Positions 6,020 to 10,268 of a stretch of 12,153 nucleotides of DNA are shown one piece after another. Within the stretch, counting starts at the first letter, position 1. Every line of letters starts with the position of its first letter. A program made the translations under genes and the position numbers. The stretch lies in assembly GCA_021812905.1 (NCBI GenBank), contig JAKAMM010000028.1, positions 1 to 12,153 of the forward strand. The letters are read 5' to 3'. Origin of the DNA: Chloroflexota bacterium (GTDB lineage Bacteria; Chloroflexota; Anaerolineae; Anaerolineales; Villigracilaceae). The notes under the pieces are model-generated. The model was not told where the DNA came from and made no database searches. It saw nothing but the letters and a program-made list of their open reading frames with translations.

Positions 6020-6353
6020 GCCAACGATTGAGATTGCTTTCACGCCAGAGTTCAAGCGCAATTTGCGTGGACTGGCGAAGAAGTATCCTCATATTCGTTC
6101 GGATGTTCAACCGATTATCGAACAAATTCAAAACGGGGAATTTGTTGGCGACTAGGTTCAGGGGACGGGCTACACAATTTTCAAAGTTCGCATTCGCAAC
6201 AGTGACGTTTCGCGCGGCAAGAGCGGTGGCTATCGCGTGATTTACTACCTGAAAACAGCAACGGCTGTCATACTCGTAACGATTTACTCAAAGACCGAAC
6301 AATCTGACGTTTCATCTGCAAAAATCGAGAAGATACTTTCCGAGTTCAAGTAA
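6009..6353 (+). pseudogene. RelE/ParE-family toxin broken by in-frame TAG
   Basis: Read through one stop, the frame gives 114 residues of a RelE-like mRNA interferase: IEIAFTPEFKRNLRGLAKKY, then QNGEFVGD-stop-VQGTGYTIFKVRIRNSD, SRGKSGGYRVIYYLKTA, ILVTIYSKTEQSDV and a final helix. The last segments match the RelE core, including the basic K-V-R-I-R-N, R-G-K-S-G-G-Y-R and Y-S-K-T-E motifs. The stop TAG is codon 49 (6153-6155), where relatives have Gln or Arg, so one C-to-T change from CAG would explain it. Length, frame and C-terminus are otherwise intact, suggesting a recent mutation or a sequencing error. It overlaps its antitoxin by 11 bases. Confidence 0.8.
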
Positions 6354-6373
6354 TTCATCCTTCATCCTTCTGA

Positions 6374-6530
6374 CTTCATCCTTTCCTATGACCCGCCCTC
6401 TCAAAGTCTTCCTCTGCCACGCCCACGCGGACCGTGACGCCGTCCGCGCGCTGTACGCCCGCCTGACCAAAGACGGTGTGGACGCATGATTTGACAAGGA
6501 AAAATTCCTGCCTCTACTAATTGAGAGTTG
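6374..6530 (+). pseudogene. TIR-domain gene fragment, copy D (cleanest copy)
   Basis: Beginning with the leader CTTCATCCTTTCCTATG, the frame from 6388 reads MTRPLKVFLCHAHADRDAV, then RALYARLTKDGVDA, and then TGA (6487-6489) where Trp TGG is expected. It continues as FDKEKFLP before fading at AATTGAGAGTT. This is a typical TIR N-terminus: strand A with F-L-C-H, helix A, the box DAWLD-KE-LLPG. No insertions are present, so it shows what the ancestral fragment looked like. The leader is shared with copy A. It is followed by a good promoter-like TTGAGA-N18-TATAAT. Confidence 0.75.
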
Positions 6531-6550
6531 ATCACATTTGGCTGTATAAT
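6521..6550 (+). promoter_or_regulatory. Promoter TTGAGA-N18-TATAAT
   Basis: TTGAGA (6521-6526) and TATAAT (6545-6550) are 18 bases apart. It lies at the end of TIR copy D and 30 bases before the ATG of the TIR remnant at 6581; it could also drive pcm further on. Confidence 0.6.
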
Positions 6551-6580
6551 TTTATTACCTCTTTTCGGTGGGACAAGCAA

Positions 6581-6710
6581 ATGCTCGAGACTAAACGCCC
6601 TCCCAATGCCTTCCCTTCGACAGGCTCAGGACAAGCCTCTGCCACACTGTGCATGCGATGCAGTTCCGTGATGTTTATGCCGCACAAGGAAATTGATCGA
6701 GTCACATTTT
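6581..6710 (+). pseudogene. Strongly decayed TIR-domain gene fragment, copy C
   Basis: The start ATGCTCGAGACTAAACGCCC mirrors the start of copy B (MPETKRPLKVF). It is followed at the same position by a CCCTTCGACAGGCTCAGGACAAGCC-type element (6613-6637) and then CTCTGCCACACTG, matching the TIR codons for LCHA. After that only shreds remain, such as CACAAGGAAATTGA near 6682. The open frame 6521-6730 through this segment encodes repeat-derived peptide (FPSTGSGQASA) and is not a real protein. Confidence 0.55.
6613..6637 (+). repeat. CCTTCGACAGGCTCAGGA-type mini-repeat
   Basis: A classic copy of this dispersed element, giving the artefact peptide PSTGSGQA when translated. It sits in the TIR fragment at the same place as the 33-base insertion in copy B. 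Confidence 0.7.
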
Positions 6711-7352
6711 ATGTTGCAGGATTTTCTTGAAGAACGCAAACACATGGTGGCACGCGAGCTCCGTGCACGCAAAATCACTGACGAGCGTGTGCTGGCTGCG
6801 TTTGAATCGATCCCGCGTCATCTCTTCGTGCCGGAGAAGTCGCGGTTGTTGGCGTACGAAGACTGCCCGCATCCGATCGGTTTCGGGCAGACGATCTCGC
6901 AGCCGTTTATCGTCGCATATATGATCCAAGCGCTGGAACTGATTAACACGGAACGCGTGCTTGAAGTAGGAACGGGGTCAGGCTATCAGGCGGCAATTCT
7001 TTCGTGCCTGGCGCAGGAGGTGCATACTGTCGAGTTGATCCCAGCCCTGGCAGATCGCGCCGCTCAGACGCTTGCCGATCTTGGAATCAAAAACGTTTTT
7101 GTCCACATCGGAGACGGGTCCGTGGGCTGGCCCGAGTCCGCGTTGTACGACGCGATCATTATCGCTGCCGCCGCGTCTCGTGTGCCGAAGAGCTTGTTGA
7201 GTCAATTGTCCGATCACGGACGCATGATCCTGCCTATAGGCGGAAGCGGATTCCAAGTGTTACAGTTGTGGCGGCGCGCGAAAGAATCCTTTTCACATGA
7301 GATGTTGCTGCCTGTTGCATTTGTTCCGCTGAGAGGCAAGGAGGGGGTGTGA
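6711..7352 (+). CDS. pcm: Protein-L-isoaspartate O-methyltransferase
   Basis: A 213-residue enzyme that methylates L-isoaspartyl residues of age-damaged proteins with S-adenosylmethionine, the first step of their repair; cytosolic. The N-terminal RKHMVARELRARKITDERVL and PRHLFVP, the substrate loop PIGFGQTISQPFIVAYM, SAM motif I VLEVGTGSGYQAA (residues 83-95), acidic E109 and the D135-G region all fit PCMT. Length is normal. The ATG at 6711 has no Shine-Dalgarno; the in-frame TTG at 6693 and ATG at 6744 are alternatives, but family length favours 6711. It directly follows the decayed TIR copy C, and its promoter may be the TTGAGA/TATAAT at 6521. It is the only clearly housekeeping-type gene in the islet and appears intact. 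Confidence 0.88.
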   Translation: MLQDFLEERKHMVARELRARKITDERVLAAFESIPRHLFVPEKSRLLAYEDCPHPIGFGQTISQPFIVAYMIQALELINTERVLEVGTGSGYQAAILSCLAQEVHTVELIPALADRAAQTLADLGIKNVFVHIGDGSVGWPESALYDAIIIAAAASRVPKSLLSQLSDHGRMILPIGGSGFQVLQLWRRAKESFSHEMLLPVAFVPLRGKEGV

Positions 7353-7382
7353 ATTTGCGAGATTGTGTCCAGGTAATTGACG

Positions 7383-7388
7383 TATAAT
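7383..7388 (+). promoter_or_regulatory. TATAAT -10 box of the MNT gene, leaderless
   Basis: TATAAT ends 7 bases before the ATG at 7396 and there is no Shine-Dalgarno, which implies a leaderless transcript, as for the M23 operon. A -35-like TTGTGT at 7363 has short spacing (14), so it is weak. Confidence 0.5.
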
Positions 7389-7395
7389 ATTCGAT

Positions 7396-7674
7396 ATGAA
7401 GCAGGACGGGGTTCTTCAAATCTTGAAACAAAAAAACGCTGAAATGACAAAACAATTCGGCGTCAAATCCTTGTTGTTGTTTGGCTCGGTGGCAAGGAGT
7501 GAAGCCACTCCTGCCAGCGATGTGGATTTGCTGGTGGAGTTCAACCGTCCCGTTGGTTATTTTGGTTTGTTCGCTTTGCAGGATTACCTTGAAAAACTGC
7601 TTGGCTGTCTCGTTGGCCTTGGGACTCCTGATAGTTTAAAGCTTTATATAGAAGATCGTGTGATGGGGAATTGA
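7396..7674 (+). CDS. MNT-type minimal nucleotidyltransferase, lone
   Basis: A 92-residue MNT protein. LLLFGSVARSEATPASDVDL with LVEF contains the G-S-x9-D-x-D core (G30-S31, D42, D44). In active MNT antitoxins of HEPN-MNT systems a third acid lies in a later VDL motif before TPD; here that site reads V73-G74-L75, so the third Asp appears replaced by Gly (GAC to GGC would be one change). The HEPN/DUF86 toxin gene that normally follows is absent: 7675-7738 holds only a short frame reading IDPCYLEIIEYRQI before a stop, which might be a HEPN start remnant. The gene begins at an ATG just behind a TATAAT box. Loss of both partner and third acid suggests an orphan no longer working in AMPylation. 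Confidence 0.82.
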   Translation: MKQDGVLQILKQKNAEMTKQFGVKSLLLFGSVARSEATPASDVDLLVEFNRPVGYFGLFALQDYLEKLLGCLVGLGTPDSLKLYIEDRVMGN

Positions 7675-7738
7675 TCCGTGTTACTTAGAAATTATTGAGT
7701 ATAGACAGATATAACAGTCAAAGTGAAGGAGCGAAACT

Positions 7739-7969
7739 ATGTTTACTCATATTGCTTATAACCCGGAGATATTAAGCGGCAGACCACATATTATTGGTAC
7801 GCGCCTGAGCATCGAGTTTATTCTCGAACTCTTCGCCAGCGGTGCTACCAAGGATGAAGTTCTTAAGTCTTATCCTCAATTGACTGCCGAAGCAGTTGAA
7901 GAAGCATTGAAATATGCGGCGCAATCTGTGAAAAATGAAGTATTGCTCGATGTGAAGGTTGGGGCGTGA
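7739..7969 (+). CDS. DUF433 antitoxin (VapB-like)
   Basis: A 76-residue DUF433 protein. NPEILSGRPHIIGTRLSIEF followed by ILELFASGATKDEVLKSYP and LTAEAVEEALKYAA is the full family pattern, a winged-helix-like DNA-binding domain. DUF433 genes stand before DUF5615 genes and are regarded as the antitoxin or regulator of that putative toxin-antitoxin pair. AAGGAG (7726-7731) lies 7 bases before the ATG, a strong ribosome site. Its TGA overlaps the GTG start of the next gene (GTGA), so translation is coupled. Autorepression of its promoter is likely from the family, but no operator is obvious. Confidence 0.85.
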   Translation: MFTHIAYNPEILSGRPHIIGTRLSIEFILELFASGATKDEVLKSYPQLTAEAVEEALKYAAQSVKNEVLLDVKVGA

Positions 7970-8343
7970 AGGCTCTTGATTTCCCATTACTTGCAGACGA
8001 AAATGTCCATCCCGATGTAATTGAGTTTTTGCGAGTGGCGGGATTGGATGTTGAGTCTATATCTGAACAAGGGAAATTTGGAATTTCTGATACTCAAGCT
8101 TTATCGCAAGCAGCCGAAGCGGGGAGAGTGGTTTTGACCCATGACAGCGACTTTGGCGGACTTGCCTTAATGGGCGCACAATTTATCGGGATAATTTACA
8201 TCCGCCCAGGTCATATCCATGCTGATTTTACAATAAAAACGATCAATGCCATCCGTGAAAACGCTCCCGACGTGACCCCGCCATTTATCCTCGTCGCCGA
8301 GCGGACAGGTGACACCGTAAAGATCAGAGTTCGACAGTTGTAA
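7966..8343 (+). CDS. DUF5615 PIN-like putative toxin
   Basis: A 125-residue PIN-like protein (DUF5615/Mut7-C type). The acidic residues expected of the nuclease fold are present: LLADENVHPDVIEFL (D11, E12), the GISDTQAL segment (S41, D42) and LTHDSDFGGLA (D60, D62). PIN-like toxins usually cut RNA with metal ions. The start is a GTG overlapping the stop of the DUF433 gene; no other start fits. The protein appears intact. It is the last complete toxin-antitoxin-type gene before the tandem TIR fragment. Confidence 0.83.
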   Translation: MKALDFPLLADENVHPDVIEFLRVAGLDVESISEQGKFGISDTQALSQAAEAGRVVLTHDSDFGGLALMGAQFIGIIYIRPGHIHADFTIKTINAIRENAPDVTPPFILVAERTGDTVKIRVRQL

Positions 8344-8366
8344 TTCATTAGGCCACCAATAACGGG

Positions 8367-8708
8367 ATGGATATGGTTGAAGCAAAACGTGCATTGAAAG
8401 TATTTTTATGTCACACCCACGCGGACCGTGACCCCGTGCGGACTCTCTACACCCACCTAACCAAAGACGGCGTGGACGCATGGCTGACTCGGCGGGGGAT
8501 TGGAAATCCCCGCCTCAGCGCATGGAAGCCCTGCGGGCTGGGCGCGCAGAGTCCGAATGGACTTTCCCGAACTGAGCAGGGGATTTCAATCCCGTTCACC
8601 CACGCCCACGCGGACCGTGACCGCGTGCGCGCACTCTACTCCCGTCCCACCAAAGACAGCGTGGACGCATGGCTTGACAAGGAAAAACTCCTCTCAGGAC
8701 AGGATTAG
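8367..8708 (+). pseudogene. Two TIR fragments joined in frame by a hairpin element (copy E)
   Basis: One open frame of 113 residues. E1 reads MDMVEAKRALKVFLCHTHAD, continuing to TKDGVDAWLT. The frame then passes through a hairpin-rich element (8491-8593) and returns to TIR as FTHAHADRDRVRALYSRPTK, continuing to DAWLDKEKLLSGQD and TAG. The TAG (8706-8708) stands where TIR has Trp (TGG), after which ELEIRKAV is still readable up to about 8732. The frame thus encodes two TIR N-termini, each lacking the catalytic half. No Shine-Dalgarno precedes 8367. It could be a translated small protein, but damage at the same point as in other copies favours a pseudogene. The unclassified remainder of the 8344-8782 gap holds only the short leader of the next gene. 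Confidence 0.7.
8491..8593. repeat. Multi-hairpin REP-like element inside TIR copy E
   Basis: Four short inverted repeats follow each other: GGCGGGGGATT with AAATCCCCGCC (8491-8514), AGCCC-TGC-GGGCT (8527-8539), AGTCC-GAAT-GGACT (8550-8563) and GGGATT-TC-AATCCC (8580-8593). The outer two share the GGGGATT/AATCCC sequence, so the whole element is also roughly palindromic. It lies exactly at the junction between the two TIR fragments. Confidence 0.75.
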
Positions 8709-8782
8709 GAATTGGAGATTCGCAAGGCTGTGCGCTGATATGACATACAATTTGACAAACTCTTCTAAAGGTCATACACCAT

Positions 8783-10111
8783 ATGAATGATTATTATAAA
8801 ATATTAGAAGTTGAACCTAATGCTTCCCAAGACCAAATCAAAAATCAGTATAGATTCTTGGTGCAAGCCTGGCATCCAGATAAATTTGGTTCTCCTGAGA
8901 CCAAAGCAAAGGCTGAGGAGAAACTTAAACAGATTAATGAGGCTTATGATTTATTGAAAGATCCGATAAAACGTGAACAATACAATCACCAAAGACAATA
9001 TTCTCAAAAGGGATATGACCATCAAGCACGAGACGAGTATGAGCGCCAAAGATATGAACAAGAAGCGAGGAAAAGAACAGAAGCAGAGAAGCGCCGAAAA
9101 GAACAGGCCGAAGCGCAAAGGCGTGAACAAGAGGCAAAGGTAAGAGCAGAGCGTGAAGCTGCTGAAGGTGCCAAACAAGAAGCCGCCGAAAAAGTTGTCC
9201 GTGAACGCGCTCGCAAATTGAATACGCCTATTGTTTTCGTGATTATCGGCGTGGTTATTATCTTCATTACTTTGCCGCGATTGTTTTCTGGACATACCAC
9301 TACGTTTATCCCAACTTTTGCACCTGCGGCATCCTCAAAGACACGAGCACCAGCCCCAATGCCAACAGAATCATTTGTTATTACACCTACACCACTCCCC
9401 ACTGAAATCACTGACGCCAAAGGCGTCCCCATGCGATTTGTGCTCGCAGGCAATTTTATAATGGGTAGCGACAATTATAGTTACGCACAGGAAAAGCCCG
9501 TGCACACTGTTTATCTGGACTCGTTTTATATAGATAAGTATGAGGTAACCAACGCTCTTTACAAAGCATGTGTAGACACTGGTCTTTGCTCGCCGCCCAA
9601 AGAGATGAAGTCATATACTCGCAATAGTTACTATGGCAATTCACAGTATGATGATTATCCAGTGATTTATGTGGATTGGAATATGTCGAACACTTATTGT
9701 CAGTGGCGCGGCGCACAATTGCCTACCGAAGCGCAATGGGAAAAAGCCGCTCGTGGTACAGACGGACGTGATTATCCTTGGGGTGAAGGGATTGCTTGTA
9801 GCAAAGCAAACTCTCTCAATTGTAGTGTAGGAGATACAGCCATCGTAGGCAGTTATAAAAATGGAGTAAGCCCTTATGGTATTTACGATATGGCAGGTAA
9901 TGTCTGGGAATGGGTAGCAGATTGGTATTCAGAAACATATTACCAGAATTCACCTCAATCCAATCCTCTGGGTCCTGAGAGCGGGCAGTACAGAGCGTTA
10001 CGTGGTGGCGCGTTTGGCGATAGCGATCTGCGTGTTTCTAATCGTCTTAGGGATGATCCCGCCAACAACTTCTATAGCATTGGTTTCCGTTGCGCCCGCT
10101 CGGCTCCGTAA
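8783..10111 (+). CDS. J-domain / coiled-coil / membrane / SUMF1-like fusion protein
   Basis: A 442-residue protein with four parts. Residues 2-68 are a J-domain (YYKILEVEPNASQDQIKNQY, HPD at 31-33, INEAYDLLKDPIKREQY), which stimulates DnaK ATPase. Residues 80-145 are a highly charged Arg/Glu/Lys/Gln coiled coil. Residues 149-166 are a membrane segment (PIVFVIIGVVIIFITLP). After a Pro/Thr-rich linker (170-210), residues 214-440 form a SUMF1/FGE-sulfatase domain: FVLAGNFIMGS, SFYIDKYEVTNALYKAC, LPTEAQWEKAARG, YPWG, GIYDMAGNVWEWVADWY, ALRGGAF, IGFRCAR. The cysteine pair of true formylglycine-generating enzymes is absent from the RGGAFGDSDLRVSNR region, so a ligand-binding or structural role is likelier. 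Predicted topology has the J-domain inside and the SUMF1 domain outside. It follows the TIR remnants, and TIR-SUMF1 pairs are known in this phylum. Upstream TACAAT (8745) or TTGACA (8752) may be promoter parts. Confidence 0.88.
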   Translation: MNDYYKILEVEPNASQDQIKNQYRFLVQAWHPDKFGSPETKAKAEEKLKQINEAYDLLKDPIKREQYNHQRQYSQKGYDHQARDEYERQRYEQEARKRTEAEKRRKEQAEAQRREQEAKVRAEREAAEGAKQEAAEKVVRERARKLNTPIVFVIIGVVIIFITLPRLFSGHTTTFIPTFAPAASSKTRAPAPMPTESFVITPTPLPTEITDAKGVPMRFVLAGNFIMGSDNYSYAQEKPVHTVYLDSFYIDKYEVTNALYKACVDTGLCSPPKEMKSYTRNSYYGNSQYDDYPVIYVDWNMSNTYCQWRGAQLPTEAQWEKAARGTDGRDYPWGEGIACSKANSLNCSVGDTAIVGSYKNGVSPYGIYDMAGNVWEWVADWYSETYYQNSPQSNPLGPESGQYRALRGGAFGDSDLRVSNRLRDDPANNFYSIGFRCARSAP

Positions 10112-10179
10112 TGTAGGTAACACTTTTTAATCGGAATCAACTTGCACTGTCGTGTGAATCGCTTGAGTCAATCTAAATC

Positions 10180-10209
10180 GGGGATTGCCACACTTCGTTA
10201 GCAATGACA
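10180..10209. repeat. Degenerate half-copy of the GTCATTGCGAG repeat
   Basis: The reverse complement begins TGTCATTGCTAACGAAG and ends GGCAATCCCC, matching the left arm of the element at 690-761. It lies directly before the TATAAT of glyQS, so it overlaps where a -35 box would be. Translating the other strand gives the artefact peptide IANEVWQSP. The rest of 10112-10268 shows nothing else. Confidence 0.75.
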
Positions 10210-10221
10210 TATTCAGTACGG

Positions 10222-10227
10222 TATAAT
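10222..10227 (+). promoter_or_regulatory. TATAAT -10 box of glyQS
   Basis: TATAAT lies 41 bases before the glyQS ATG. No clear -35 box; the expected place falls in the repeat at 10180-10209. No T-box or other leader structure is obvious, and no strong Shine-Dalgarno precedes the ATG. Confidence 0.55.
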
Positions 10228-10268
10228 TTGCTCGCTTGAATCAATTCCCAATCGAATCGAAAATAAAA

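Noticed and set aside
6521..6730. Plus-strand 69-residue open frame
   Set aside because: Composed of promoter, TIR remnant and mini-repeat sequence (PSTGSGQA peptide).
7675..7738. HEPN toxin gene after the MNT gene
   Set aside because: Only a 14-codon frame ending in a stop; too short to call.
4746..8735. Integron cassette array (small TA genes between repeated sequences)
   Set aside because: No attC-like GTTRRRY/RYYYAAC pairs at the junctions and no integrase gene; the separators are TIR coding fragments.
4746..8735. CRISPR-like array
   Set aside because: The repeats are irregular in spacing and length, code for TIR peptide, and no cas genes are present.
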